From CAYYVJ01 sp964475115 (lineage in GTDB: Bacteria; Bacillota; Clostridia; Lachnospirales; Lachnospiraceae): a DNA stretch of 39,091 nt. The translations under genes and the position numbers were made by a program. The stretch is from assembly GCA_964475115.1 (NCBI GenBank), contig CAYYVJ010000009.1:1-39091 (forward strand). Direction: 5' to 3'. Each line of letters opens with the position of its first letter. Position 1 is the first letter of the stretch. The notes under the pieces were generated by a model. It was not told the origin of the DNA. It searched no databases and worked only from the letters and a program-made list of their open reading frames with translations. This document shows positions 1-8,787 of this stretch, piece after piece.

Positions 1-1
1 A

Positions 2-604
2 GAGCAAGTAGTGTGTGTAACTAATAATTTTAAACGTCCTGCTGGATTTGAGTACGTAAAGGATTATGAATATCATAAAACAGATGTCGTTAATATGGAT
101 ATTGACAGTGCTCTTTCTATCAAGCATGTAGTGGTAGATGCACCTGCACCAGGGACACCGAAAGATAGCTACTATCCTTATGAAACATTGGCTGTTTTAG
201 AAAACGGTTATACTTACTCATGCAAAACAGAGGAGTATCCCTTGCCTCAAACTGTTTATAGGCCGTTTTTTCACCCTGTAAAAGAGCAAGAAGTGAAGCT
301 GGGAGATGTGCTGAAATTTCAAGTGGTTGCAAGACAACCTGCATATGAAGCCTCACAAAATGAAACAGATGGAAAAATATACAATGAATCTCTAGCAGTG
401 AAGGATTTTATAGTACAAGGGATAGGAAATCCTATGATAGTTACAGCGGTTGATTTACCAGAAGGAGCAGTCTTTGAAAATGGCTTATTCAGTTGGAAAG
501 CAAGTGATAAAGATCAGTTAAAAGGTTCTTATACTATTACATTTAAAGCTGACGATGGGATCATACCTGTGTGTATGGAAGTAAAAATTAAAGTAATGAA
601 ATAA
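2..604 (+). CDS. C-terminal part of a large Ig-like-domain protein (5' end outside window)
   Basis: The reading frame is already open at the left edge (Glu-Gln-Val precede the GTG at 11), so this is the 3' end of a longer gene and the GTG is not a real start. The visible 200 or so residues are rich in beta-strand-type sequence. The last 65 residues have the pattern of a putative Ig/cadherin-like (He_PIG) domain: LPEGAVFENGLFSW, then SYTITFKADDG, and a final alternating VKIKV strand. Such domains are usual at the ends of surface proteins or polysaccharide-degrading enzymes of Clostridia. The catalytic part, if any, lies upstream, so no function is assigned. A terminator follows directly after the stop. 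Confidence 0.6.
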   Translation, partial: EQVVCVTNNFKRPAGFEYVKDYEYHKTDVVNMDIDSALSIKHVVVDAPAPGTPKDSYYPYETLAVLENGYTYSCKTEEYPLPQTVYRPFFHPVKEQEVKLGDVLKFQVVARQPAYEASQNETDGKIYNESLAVKDFIVQGIGNPMIVTAVDLPEGAVFENGLFSWKASDKDQLKGSYTITFKADDGIIPVCMEVKIKVMK

Positions 605-609
605 TAAAA

Positions 610-645
610 AAACAGACCGAATCCACATCACTTCGGTCTGTTTTT
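610..645. terminator. Bidirectional rho-independent terminator
   Basis: An inverted repeat CAGACCGAA (613-621) / TTCGGTCTG (632-640) is flanked by an A-run on the left and a T-run on the right. It can therefore end transcription of both convergent genes, the Ig-domain protein and the flavin reductase. Confidence 0.9.
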
Positions 646-648
646 ATC

Positions 649-1185
649 TTATTCTAAAATATATGCAGAAACAATCTCACCATAATATAGGGTGTGTAAA
701 TCTTTATTTGCACCAGAGAAGGGGCTGTCTATATCTTGAGGGTACATAACCTTCATGATTTCATCTGGGATTGCAGATGGATCTTGTTTTTGCTTGTAAA
801 TAACTTTACATTCAATTGTTAAAGGAAGTTCTTTAATACCTGGTACAGAAGTTATATTTGCTTCTTCAAGAGTTAAATTTAATTCTTGTATTTTATCAGT
901 TGTACGGCCAGATTTTGTTCCGCAAAATCCTAATATCTTTTTATCAAAAGCACCATAAGGTACACTAATAGTGAATTCGGGATTCTTATCAAGCTGTGAT
1001 TTTGTAAAACGATTTTCTCTAACAAAAACTTGAAAAACCGGTTTTCCCCATTTGATGCCTAAGGTTCCCCAAGAAACCGTCATAGAGTTCACTTTATCAT
1101 CTGCTTTTGTGGTCAATAAAGCGCCAGTTTTGACTGCTTTTAGTATATCATTGGCATAATCAAATACATCAATTTCTTTTTTCAT
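649..1185 (-). CDS. Flavin reductase-like protein (FMN-binding split barrel)
   Basis: 178 residues, the usual size for single-domain flavin reductase-like proteins that bind FMN in a split beta-barrel and often pass electrons from NAD(P)H or act on small oxidants. The N-terminal part has the family pattern: residues around MTVSWGTLGIKWGKPVFQVFVRE bind the flavin, followed by ENRFTKSQL and the FCGTKSGRTTDK segment. The start is set by AGGAGG (plus-strand cctcct 1194-1199) eight bases before the ATG. The gene stands alone, convergent with the preceding gene and divergent from the response regulator. The exact electron acceptor cannot be told from the sequence. Confidence 0.85.
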   Translation of the reverse strand: MKKEIDVFDYANDILKAVKTGALLTTKADDKVNSMTVSWGTLGIKWGKPVFQVFVRENRFTKSQLDKNPEFTISVPYGAFDKKILGFCGTKSGRTTDKIQELNLTLEEANITSVPGIKELPLTIECKVIYKQKQDPSAIPDEIMKVMYPQDIDSPFSGANKDLHTLYYGEIVSAYILE

Positions 1186-1215
1186 CGTATGATCCTCCTA
1201 TCCAATATAGTTAAT

Positions 1216-1244
1216 ATAATATAGTAGAAGATTGATATTTGCAA
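1216..1244 (-). promoter_or_regulatory. Predicted sigma-A promoter of the flavin reductase gene
   Basis: On the minus strand there is TTGCAA (1239-1244), a 17-base spacer and TATTAT (1216-1221), about 30 bases upstream of the start codon. This is a good match to a vegetative promoter. Confidence 0.5.
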
Positions 1245-1266
1245 GTGGAACTGATATTATAATGCA

Positions 1267-1275
1267 TGGTATAAT
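1267..1275 (+). promoter_or_regulatory. Predicted extended -10 promoter of the response regulator gene
   Basis: TGGTATAAT is a perfect extended -10 element (TGn plus TATAAT at 1270-1275). There is no good -35 sequence 16-18 bases upstream, which is normal for extended -10 promoters. It lies 66 bases before the ATG of the regulator. Confidence 0.5.
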
Positions 1276-1340
1276 AGAAAATATAAAGCAAAAACAGGTA
1301 AGAAATTTTATAGATAATGAATGAATTCTAGGAGGTAAAT

Positions 1341-2069
1341 ATGTACCGATTAGTTATAGTAGATGATGAAGAGAAGATTACAGAAGGTATTGTAAATCTA
1401 TTTCCTTGGGGGGAAATGGGATTTGAGGTCGTAAATGCGTATTCAAAAGGAATGGATGCTCTACATTACATACAAAACAATTCAGTGGATGTCCTTTTAA
1501 GCGATATTGAAATGCCTGATTTAAATGGAATAGAATTATGTAGTAAAATTCAGGATAAAAATATAAAAGTAATATTTATAAGTAGCTATCAAAAGTATGA
1601 ATATTTTCGTTCTGCTATTTTGTATCAAGTAGAAGATTATTTGCTAAAACCTATTAAATTTGAGGAGCTTAAAAAGTGCTTTACTAAGATACGTGAAAAA
1701 TTGGATTTGGAGTATGGGGAAAATACAGAAAAGTTACCGGAGAATGAAACCTACTATGAAAAGATCATTCATGAAGTTGAAAATTATATTATGGAACATT
1801 ACCGAGATTGTATATTAGAGGATGTAGCATTACATGTAAATTTGAGTGCAGGTTATTTATCTAAAATATTTAAGGAAAAGTCAGGAAGAGGATTTCAAGA
1901 TTACTTACTAGAATATAGAATGAAAAAAGCATGTGAACTTTTAGATGACATTCATTTTAAAAGTTATGAAGTGGCACATTACGTTGGATATAGTAATCCG
2001 AAAAATTTTTCTAGAGCATTTAAAGCTTACTTTGGAAAGACTCCTAAAGAATATAGAAATAGTAAATAA
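1341..2069 (+). CDS. Two-component response regulator, YesN/AraC type
   Basis: 242 residues with an N-terminal receiver domain (about 1-120) and a C-terminal AraC-type double helix-turn-helix (about 140-242). The acidic pair D8/D9, phospho-acceptor D55 (in SDIEMPDLNG) and K103 (LLKP) are all present, so it should be phosphorylatable. The C-terminus has the AraC signature around AHYVGYSNPKNFSRAFKAYFG. AGGAGG sits just before the ATG. In this family the regulator is paired with a YesM-type sensor kinase and controls sugar transport and glycosidase genes. Its partner here is the next gene, which is truncated, so the regulator may be an orphan. Confidence 0.9.
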   Translation: MYRLVIVDDEEKITEGIVNLFPWGEMGFEVVNAYSKGMDALHYIQNNSVDVLLSDIEMPDLNGIELCSKIQDKNIKVIFISSYQKYEYFRSAILYQVEDYLLKPIKFEELKKCFTKIREKLDLEYGENTEKLPENETYYEKIIHEVENYIMEHYRDCILEDVALHVNLSAGYLSKIFKEKSGRGFQDYLLEYRMKKACELLDDIHFKSYEVAHYVGYSNPKNFSRAFKAYFGKTPKEYRNSK

Positions 2070-2097
2070 AAGAAAGAGACTAGGAGAGGAGAGTAAA

Positions 2098-2847
2098 ATG
2101 CAGAAGAAGTTTTTTGCGAAACGATTTAGGTATTATATATTAATATTGAATATACCTATGGTTCTGATTTTTTTAGTGACCTTTATAATATCAGATAGAC
2201 AGAGAGAGGAAAGTTTGACTGTACAGGCAAACAGTACGCTTTCAAGTATGAATTCTAATTTAGACTTAGTTGTAAATAACGTGTTGTTTCAAAATGATCA
2301 ATTGACCAATAATTCTCATATGTTGTTGGCACTTCGAAAACTTTTGGCAAGTGAAACAAATATATCCTATAGTGAAGCAATTTATTTGAGAAATATTAAG
2401 ACACTAATGGGGAGTATTACTCGTACATATTCTTATATAAAATCTGTGTATCTATATTTAGATGGTTATGATAATTTTATATCTTCAGAAGAAGGGGTTA
2501 AAAAAATCGGTTCAAAAGATGATTTTGAATGGATGAATTTGTACCATGAAATGGATGAAGAGGACAAAACGCTGGTAGAAGTTCATACAATTGAAGATGG
2601 AAATAGAGAAGAGCAAGTAATTACTATTTTTAAAAGGATGCTTTTATTGGATGGAATTGTTGTAATGAATATTGATATGGAAAAATATATGAACTTGCTT
2701 GATACAATTTTAAATGATAACAAAGAAATGGTTCTAATCTGTAATGCTGAAGGTAGATACCTATTTTCATGGAATGATAATGGATTGCATGATTGGAATG
2801 AAATTAATACTTCTAAATTTTTTGATAAGGATAATGAAGGAAAATGA
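2098..2847 (+). pseudogene. Sensor histidine kinase (YesM type), truncated after the sensor region
   Basis: The start ATG at 2098 follows AGGAGAGGAG and lies 28 bases after the regulator stop. The product has a basic N-terminus, one membrane segment (about residues 12-30) and about 210 residues that match the extracellular sensor part of YesM-like kinases. It then stops after 249 residues. The second membrane segment, HAMP linker, phospho-accepting His domain and ATPase domain, about 330 residues in relatives, are all missing. In their place the sequence runs directly into the middle of a sugar transporter gene in another frame. The protein cannot be a working kinase. Either a deletion or an assembly join explains this. 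Confidence 0.8.
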
Positions 2848-3793
2848 AGGACTCACTACTTTGGCACGTTCTTGTGCAGGAGTAGGAGCAGCACTTATTA
2901 CAATACTAACGATGATGCTAGTTCTGATGTTAGGAAATGGTGATGAACGCATTGGCTTTAGCCGATTTGCACTTATCATTGCAATTTTATTTGTTTTATT
3001 TATTATGCTTACTTGTATTAATGTGAAAGAAAAATCAACTATAGATGTAAAGACTCCAACAATAAGAGAAATGTTTAAAGCTTTAGTTTCCAATGATCAG
3101 GCAATGACTGTTGTAATAGCGATTGTATTAATTAATACTTCTTTATATGTAACCTCGAACCTACTGATTTATTTTTTTAAATATGATATAGTAGGTCCTA
3201 ACTGGAATGCAAATTACACATTATTTAATGCATTTGGTGGTGGCATCCAGATTTTATCCATGATGATTTTATATCCACTTCTTCGTAAATTTATTAGTTC
3301 AATAAAAGTCTTTTACGTAAGCTTTGCAATGGCAATTGGTGGATATGCATTGTTGTTGGCGATTATGTTTACTAACTTTTCAAGTGTATACATTTTACTA
3401 ATACCAGGTTTTTTCATTTTCGCAGCTTTTGGCATGCTGACGGTACTTACTACAGTATTTCTTGCAAATACGGTAGATTATGGTGAACTAAAAAATAATC
3501 GTAGAGATGAAAGTATTATTTTCTCTATGCAAACTTTTGTAGTCCAATTAGCATCTGGTGTTTCTGCTTTTATTGCGTCTATCTGCTTAACTGTATTTAA
3601 TATTAATGGAGAGTCAGAAACAGCAGAATTAGCATCTTATTCTGTGACAGGTCTTCGAATGACCATGACCATTGTTCCGATTGTGGGACTTTTAATAGCT
3701 GTATTCTTGTTTTATAGAAAATACGTCCTTACTGATATGAAGATAAATGAAATATCAATGAAAATTAAAGAAAAGCGCGTAAATCAGGTGTAA
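2834..3793 (+). pseudogene. GPH-family (MelB-like) sugar:cation symporter, N-terminus missing
   Basis: From about 2845 the frame encodes the C-terminal two thirds of a glycoside-pentoside-hexuronide:cation symporter. About eight membrane segments can be counted, with a loop ending DYGELKNNRRDESIIFSMQTF that is typical of this family. Relatives have 12 segments and 450-480 residues, whereas only about 319 residues remain here if an ATG at 2834 is used. The first four segments, including the cation-binding region, are absent. No proper ribosome binding site precedes any ATG, and the fragment overlaps the end of the truncated kinase. The neighbouring GH36 enzyme suggests that the ancestral substrate was an alpha-galactoside such as melibiose or raffinose (inference). 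Confidence 0.8.
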
Positions 3794-3806
3794 AAGGAGA
3801 ATAATC

Positions 3807-6167
3807 ATGATAAAAAAATTAGATAATAGTTTTATATTAAATACGAAAAGTACGACCTATGCTTTTAAGATAATGGAGACAGGCCACTTAGAGCACCTGT
3901 ATTATGGGAAAAAGATTACACTAGCTGACAGAAACTCAATGGATCCACTTATTGAAAAGCACGCATTTGCTCCAGGAAATACGATAGTATATACGCAAGA
4001 AAACACTAAATTTTCACTGGAAGATGCCTGTCTTGAAATGTCTTCCTATGGAAAAGGAGATATTAGAGAACCGTTTATAGAAGTGATTCATGGAGATGGT
4101 AGTTATACTTCTGATTTCTTATATGAAAGTTCAGAAATCGTAAAAGGAAAAAAAGATTTTAAGACATTACCAGGCTCTTATGATGAAACAAGAGAAGTTG
4201 AGCATCTTTGTATTACATTGAAAGATAGACAATATAATTTGAGTTTAGAGTTGCATTATTATGTTTATGAAGACTGTGATATAATTACTCGTAGCACAAG
4301 ATTTATAAATGAGAGTAATGAAGAGGTAAAACTTCGTCGTCTTATGAGTGCGCAGGTGGATTTTGATACGCCTGAATATATATTTTCCAGTTTTAATGGT
4401 GCATGGGCTAGGGAAATGCAAAGAAATGATATAAGAATGCAGACAGGAAAGCATGTAAATTCTTCTTATACAGGGACTTCTTCAAGTAAAGCCAATCCTT
4501 TTGTTATGATGAGTAAGGAAGAAACCTCTGAAGATTTTGGTGATTGTTATGGATTTAATTTGATTTATAGCGGAAATCATTATGAGGCAGTAGAAGTAAG
4601 TAGTTTTGGAAAAACAAGAATTGTAACTGGAATTAATCCTACATCTTTTTGTTTTGTTATAAAAAAGGGAGAAGACTTTGAAGCACCAGAAGCAGTAATG
4701 ACTTATTCTGATAAAGGATATAATGGAATGAGCCAAAACATGCACTGTTTTGTAAAAGAGCATATTGTACGAGGAGAATGGAAAAGAAAAGAGAGACCAG
4801 TTCTATTAAATAGTTGGGAAGCATCCTATTTTGATATTAATGAGCGAAAGCTACTAAATCTTGCAAAAGCAGGAAAGGATGTAGGAATTGAGCTTTTTGT
4901 TATGGATGACGGATGGTTTGGATCAAGAGATGATGATACACAATCACTTGGTGATTGGGAAGTAGATCAGAAAAAGCTTCCAAATGGTTTAGATGGTTTA
5001 TGTAAAAAAGTCAAAGCTCTTGGAATGGAGTTTGGTATTTGGGTAGAGCCAGAGATGGTAAATAGAGAAAGTAAGCTTTATGAAAAACATCCGGATTGGG
5101 TACTTCAGATTCCAGGTAAGCCTCATTCTGAGGGTAGAAATCAAAGGATTTTAGATCTTACAAAAGAAGAAGTACAGAATTATATCATAGTAGAGCTGAG
5201 TCGTGTATTTTCATCAGCAGACATTTCCTATGTAAAATGGGATATGAATCGTAACTTTACGGATTATTTTTCCAATCATTTGCCAGCCAATCGTCAGGAA
5301 GAAGTGGCACACCGTTATGTAATGGGATTGTATCGTTGTATGAAGGCACTAACAGAGCGTTTTCCCCAGATTTTATTTGAAGGATGTTCTTCAGGAGGGA
5401 ATCGTTTTGACCTTGGTATCTTAAGCTATTTTCCGCAAATTTGGGCAAGTGATAATACAGATGCTGTTTGTAGAGCACAGATGCAGACTGGATATAGCTA
5501 TGGCTATCCAATGTCTACAGTAAGTGCACATGTTTCTGCAAGTCCGAATCATCAGACACTAAGAAATACACCATTAGAAACACGCTTTAATATTGCAAGT
5601 TTTGGGGTATTTGGCTACGAATGTAATTTCTGTGATATGAAAAAAGAAGAACTAGCAGCAGTAAAAGCTCAAATAGCATTATACAAGGAATGGAGAAAGG
5701 TATTACAGTTTGGTTCATTTTACCGTGGTAGAAATTCTTTTATGAAAAATAATGGAAATGTTACAGAATGGACCTGTGTATCCAAAGATAAGAAAAAAGC
5801 AGTAGGGCTCCTAATGCAGAAGCTAGTTGTTCCAAACTCTCAATATGAATATTATAAGGCCAGAGGTCTAGCAGCAGAACAAAACTATCATTTTTATAAT
5901 CGTACCTTGAAGTATAATGTAAAAGAATTTGGTGATTTAGTAAATACGGTTGCTCCAATTCATATTAAGCAAGATTCTCTAGTACATAATTTGGTTGCAA
6001 AATTTGTAAAAATGGATGGAGAAACAGAAGATTATTATGCTTATGGAGATACTTTAATGTATAGTGGGGTAAAATTAAAACAGTCATTTGGAAGTACGGG
6101 GTATAACGATGAAGTAAGATATTTTCAAGACTTTGGATCTAGAATCTATTTTATGGAGACAGAATAA
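3807..6167 (+). CDS. Alpha-galactosidase, glycoside hydrolase family 36
   Basis: 786 residues, full length for clostridial/bacillar GH36. It hydrolyses terminal alpha-1,6-galactose from melibiose, raffinose-family sugars or galactomannan fragments, with retention. Visible motifs are the FVMDDGWFGSRDDD loop, GIWVEPEMVN, the nucleophile D479 in VKWDMNR, the substrate-binding EGCSSGGNRFDLG and the acid/base D549 in WASDNTDA. This layout is nearly identical to Geobacillus AgaB (D478/D548). There is no signal peptide, so it acts in the cytoplasm on imported sugar. AAAGGAG precedes the ATG, 13 bases after the transporter remnant. Expression may suffer from the damaged upstream operon. Confidence 0.95.
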   Translation: MIKKLDNSFILNTKSTTYAFKIMETGHLEHLYYGKKITLADRNSMDPLIEKHAFAPGNTIVYTQENTKFSLEDACLEMSSYGKGDIREPFIEVIHGDGSYTSDFLYESSEIVKGKKDFKTLPGSYDETREVEHLCITLKDRQYNLSLELHYYVYEDCDIITRSTRFINESNEEVKLRRLMSAQVDFDTPEYIFSSFNGAWAREMQRNDIRMQTGKHVNSSYTGTSSSKANPFVMMSKEETSEDFGDCYGFNLIYSGNHYEAVEVSSFGKTRIVTGINPTSFCFVIKKGEDFEAPEAVMTYSDKGYNGMSQNMHCFVKEHIVRGEWKRKERPVLLNSWEASYFDINERKLLNLAKAGKDVGIELFVMDDGWFGSRDDDTQSLGDWEVDQKKLPNGLDGLCKKVKALGMEFGIWVEPEMVNRESKLYEKHPDWVLQIPGKPHSEGRNQRILDLTKEEVQNYIIVELSRVFSSADISYVKWDMNRNFTDYFSNHLPANRQEEVAHRYVMGLYRCMKALTERFPQILFEGCSSGGNRFDLGILSYFPQIWASDNTDAVCRAQMQTGYSYGYPMSTVSAHVSASPNHQTLRNTPLETRFNIASFGVFGYECNFCDMKKEELAAVKAQIALYKEWRKVLQFGSFYRGRNSFMKNNGNVTEWTCVSKDKKKAVGLLMQKLVVPNSQYEYYKARGLAAEQNYHFYNRTLKYNVKEFGDLVNTVAPIHIKQDSLVHNLVAKFVKMDGETEDYYAYGDTLMYSGVKLKQSFGSTGYNDEVRYFQDFGSRIYFMETE

Positions 6168-6187
6168 AAAGTTAGATAGGAGACATT

Positions 6188-7051
6188 ATGATGTGGATTA
6201 TATTTGCATTTGCTTCGGCAGTATTTGCAGGTTTAACAGCAATTCTAGCAAAAAGTGGTATTAAAAATACAGACTCTAATGTGGCAACAGCACTAAGAAC
6301 GATTGTAGTTTTAATCTTTTCCTGGATTATGGTATTTCTTGCAGGAAGCCAAGAAAAGATCTATGAGATTGACAGTAAAACATTGCTTTTCCTTGTACTC
6401 TCAGGTATGTCTACAGGTGCTTCATGGCTATGTTATTTTAAGGCCTTACAGATTGGAGATATTAATAAAGTCACACCAATTGATAAATCCAGCACTATTC
6501 TTACTATGCTAATGGCATTCTTTTTCTTAGGAGAGAAGATTACACTAATTAAAATAGTGGCAATGTTACTTATTGGGATCGGAACTTATATGATGATTCA
6601 AAAAAAGAAAAAAGTGGATTCTGAAAGTAAGAACAAGTCATGGCTTTTTTTAGCATTTGGTTCAGCAGTATTTGCGAGTCTGACTTCTATACTTGGTAAA
6701 GTGGGAATAGAAGGAATTGATTCAACGCTTGGCACAGCAATACGAACCATAGTTGTTCTTGTTATGGCTTGGATTATTGTTTTTATAACAGGCAAACAAA
6801 ATACGATTAAAAAGATAGATAAACGTAGTTTGTTTTTTCTGGTTTTATCCGGATTTGCCACTGGTGGATCATGGCTCTGTTATTATAGAGCATTGCAGAC
6901 AGGACCAGCAAGTGTAGTGGTTCCTATTGATAAGTTAAGCATACTTATTACTGTGATTTTCTCATATATTTTCTTTAAAGAAAAGCTAACTAAAAAATCT
7001 GCAGCTGGATTAGCTTTGATTGTTTCAGGAACGTTGTCGTTATTAATCTAG
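6188..7051 (+). CDS. EamA-family (drug/metabolite transporter) membrane protein
   Basis: 287 residues made of two homologous EamA halves (about 1-138 and 150-287), each with five membrane segments. The duplication is visible in the paired sequences STGASWLCYFKALQIGD and ATGGSWLCYYRALQTGP. Members export or import small metabolites, amino acids or sugars; the substrate is not predictable. The gene starts 20 bases after the GH36 gene and probably belongs to the same transcript. Two ATGs are adjacent; the second (6191) has the better distance (7 bases) from AGGAGA. Confidence 0.85.
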   Translation: MMWIIFAFASAVFAGLTAILAKSGIKNTDSNVATALRTIVVLIFSWIMVFLAGSQEKIYEIDSKTLLFLVLSGMSTGASWLCYFKALQIGDINKVTPIDKSSTILTMLMAFFFLGEKITLIKIVAMLLIGIGTYMMIQKKKKVDSESKNKSWLFLAFGSAVFASLTSILGKVGIEGIDSTLGTAIRTIVVLVMAWIIVFITGKQNTIKKIDKRSLFFLVLSGFATGGSWLCYYRALQTGPASVVVPIDKLSILITVIFSYIFFKEKLTKKSAAGLALIVSGTLSLLI

Positions 7052-7084
7052 AAGAAAGTAGCATTTGATAAAGCTCTTTTCTAC

Positions 7085-7113
7085 TTGTTTAATAAATGGA
7101 AAAGTGATACTAT
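7085..7113 (+). promoter_or_regulatory. Predicted sigma-A promoter of the cupin-ogt operon
   Basis: TTGTTT (7085-7090), a 17-base spacer and TACTAT (7108-7113), with an extended TGA just before the -10. It lies 35 bases upstream of the cupin start. Confidence 0.6.
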
Positions 7114-7148
7114 CAAATATAAGATAAAAGCAAAAGGAGGAGATTATT

Positions 7149-7469
7149 ATGTATGTTATGAACAAAAACGTAGAATCTAAAGACTTGGGTGGCGGAGTTA
7201 CAAGAAAGATATTATCTTATAGTGAAAATATTATGTCTGTGGAATTAAAATTTGAAAAAGGTGCAGTTGGTGCTCTTCATAAACACCCACATGAACAAAT
7301 TGGATATATTGTTAGTGGAAAGTTAGAATTGTTAGGCGGGGAAGAAAAAGTTGTTATAGGAACAGGCGATACTTATTATATGGCTCCAGACGAAGAACAT
7401 GGAGTAATAGCACTTGAAGATACCGTATTGCTTGATATATTTACCCCTATGAGAGAAGATTTTATCTAA
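7149..7469 (+). CDS. Small single-domain cupin protein (KdgF-like)
   Basis: 106 residues forming one Cupin_2 barrel. The metal-binding motif 1 is seen as HKHPHEQIGYIVSG (H46 and H48) and motif 2 ends with H84 in DEEHGV. The C-terminal FTPMREDF resembles KdgF, which opens the ring of unsaturated uronates in pectin breakdown. Many small cupins share this ending, so the KdgF role is only a possibility. A strong AAAGGAGG site precedes the ATG. A DNA-alkylation repair gene follows after 48 bases, probably in the same operon. Confidence 0.75.
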   Translation: MYVMNKNVESKDLGGGVTRKILSYSENIMSVELKFEKGAVGALHKHPHEQIGYIVSGKLELLGGEEKVVIGTGDTYYMAPDEEHGVIALEDTVLLDIFTPMREDFI

Positions 7470-7517
7470 ATTTTCATAGTATATGAGTTACGAAAGATTA
7501 AGTAGGTGCATAAAATT

Positions 7518-7982
7518 ATGGAAGTTGCTATTTATCCTTCTAAAATTGGAAAAATCAAAATTGGCTATACTGATACCGCTGTTATATTGTTAGAAAAGAT
7601 TGATGATACGGATCATGTAGAGAATGATAAAAAAAGTCCTCTATCTGACTTAGTTTTTAGTCAGGTAGAGGAGTATTTTAATGGAAAAAGGAAAGAATTT
7701 GATTTTCCATTGGAATTAAATGGTACTATATTTCAAACAAAAGTATGGAATGCTCTTTGCCAGATTCCATATGGTGAAACCAGAACCTACAAGGAAATTG
7801 CAATTGCAGTAGGAAATCCAAATGCAAGTCGAGCAGTTGGTATGGCTAATAATAAAAATCCAATAGCAATAGCGGTGCCATGCCATAGAGTAATCGGTGC
7901 AAATGGTAAATTAGTAGGCTATGCTGGTGGATTAGAGATGAAAGAAGCGCTACTTAAACTTGAGAGGGGCAAAATCGTCTAA
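7518..7982 (+). CDS. ogt: Methylated-DNA--protein-cysteine S-methyltransferase
   Basis: About 154 residues. This suicide repair protein transfers the methyl group from O6-methylguanine (or O4-methylthymine) to its own cysteine. The active-site motif PCHRV is present with C122, preceded by the DNA-binding helix segment GNPNASRAVGMANNKNP and followed by GYAGG. The ATG at 7518 is preferred over a GTG at 7506 because it sits about nine bases after TAGGTG. The last 33 bases overlap the 3' end of the convergent DsbA-like gene. Confidence 0.92.
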   Translation: MEVAIYPSKIGKIKIGYTDTAVILLEKIDDTDHVENDKKSPLSDLVFSQVEEYFNGKRKEFDFPLELNGTIFQTKVWNALCQIPYGETRTYKEIAIAVGNPNASRAVGMANNKNPIAIAVPCHRVIGANGKLVGYAGGLEMKEALLKLERGKIV

Positions 7983-8570
7983 AGAAAGAACTCCAGCAAT
8001 TCTAATTTCATCATTTATGATTAAAGTTGGTACAACTTCTATATTTAGTTTGATAGCTTCTGCTTCATCTTTTTTTATTTCATCATGGTATATGTCTGAG
8101 TTTAACATAGTTAAGACGTTTTCTTTATTTAGGCCAACTTCTTCTGCTAAATTGCAAAGTGTTTCGCGGTTACCGATATCAAGGCCTTCTTCAAAGTGAG
8201 CTTTAAAAATTCTGTTTGAAAGTAAGGTATCTTTATTAAATTGTTTTGCATAATTAGTAAGTCTATGCGCGTCTAAAGTATTTGCTGGTATCATTTTTTC
8301 ATAATTATAACTTAATCCTTCGTCATGAACGAAGGTGATGGAATGTTCCATCATTCTTAGCGCCTTTTCCTTTGATACCTCATAACTATCTGCTAACAAA
8401 TGAATGATATCAAAATAATCACCGTGTTTTAAATTTGGATGTAATTGAATACTTCGATAATTTACTTCTATATCATTTAAGTTATCAAGCTCATTTAACA
8501 CAGATTGAAACTTTTTTAAACCTGCAAAACAATATGGGCAAGCAAAATCAGACCAAATATCAATTTTCAT
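7950..8570 (-). CDS. DsbA-family thiol oxidoreductase (FrnE-like)
   Basis: About 206 residues with a thioredoxin fold and an inserted helical domain, as in the 2-hydroxychromene isomerase/FrnE branch of the DsbA family. The redox motif CPYC is at residues 11-14, and the cis-proline loop is EVVPTLI. There is no signal peptide, so it acts in the cytoplasm, probably in disulfide handling under stress. The start at 8570 follows AAAGGAGG; an ATG 13 codons earlier lacks a ribosome site. The C-terminus is slightly short and shares its last bases with the convergent ogt gene. Confidence 0.88.
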   Translation of the reverse strand: MKIDIWSDFACPYCFAGLKKFQSVLNELDNLNDIEVNYRSIQLHPNLKHGDYFDIIHLLADSYEVSKEKALRMMEHSITFVHDEGLSYNYEKMIPANTLDAHRLTNYAKQFNKDTLLSNRIFKAHFEEGLDIGNRETLCNLAEEVGLNKENVLTMLNSDIYHDEIKKDEAEAIKLNIEVVPTLIINDEIRIAGVLSLDDFAPLKFK

Positions 8571-8599
8571 AGAAGTACCTCCTTTAGTTATTTGACATA

Positions 8600-8628
8600 A
8601 GTTTAGCATAAAGTTAACTTCATCTCAA
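8600..8628 (-). promoter_or_regulatory. Predicted promoter of the DsbA-like gene
   Basis: On the minus strand there is TTGAGA (8623-8628), 17 bases, then TAAACT (8600-8605) with an extended TGC before the -10. Confidence 0.5.
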
Positions 8629-8689
8629 GATTAAAAGAGAAAAGATGATTTCTATTCTAGATAGATTGATATAGGAATATGAAAAAATA

Positions 8690-8718
8690 TTGACAAGGAA
8701 AAACACATATGATACTAT
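8690..8718 (+). promoter_or_regulatory. Strong sigma-A promoter of gdhA
   Basis: Perfect -35 TTGACA (8690-8695), 17-base spacer, -10 TACTAT (8713-8718). The predicted start of transcription, near 8725, coincides with the first base-paired element of the leader. Confidence 0.8.
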
Positions 8719-8726
8719 TTTGCTAG

Positions 8727-8787
8727 TAGACAAAGGCGTTTACTGATGGGAGAGCAACAGCTCTTTTATTGTTGACGTCTATTTTTT
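8727..8787 (+). promoter_or_regulatory. Structured leader of gdhA ending in a terminator-like stem
   Basis: An outer stem TAGAC (8727-8731) / GTCTA (8777-8781) is followed at once by six T, which is the form of a terminator. Inside it is a hairpin AGAGC-AACA-GCTCT (8751-8764). A second pairing, CAACA (8755-8759) with TGTTG (8770-8774), would exclude that hairpin. The gdhA ribosome site lies about 25 bases further on. The structure could be an attenuator; it matches no riboswitch class that I recognise. Confidence 0.45.

Noticed and set aside
2744..2833. Upstream extension of the transporter frame to an ATG at 2744
   Set aside because: These 90 bases lie inside the kinase coding frame; the alternative translation lacks transporter-like sequence and any ribosome site.
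7056..7095. Weak inverted repeat AAGTAG / CTACTT after the EamA gene
   Set aside because: Only six base pairs with a 19-base loop and no clear T-run; too weak for a terminator call.
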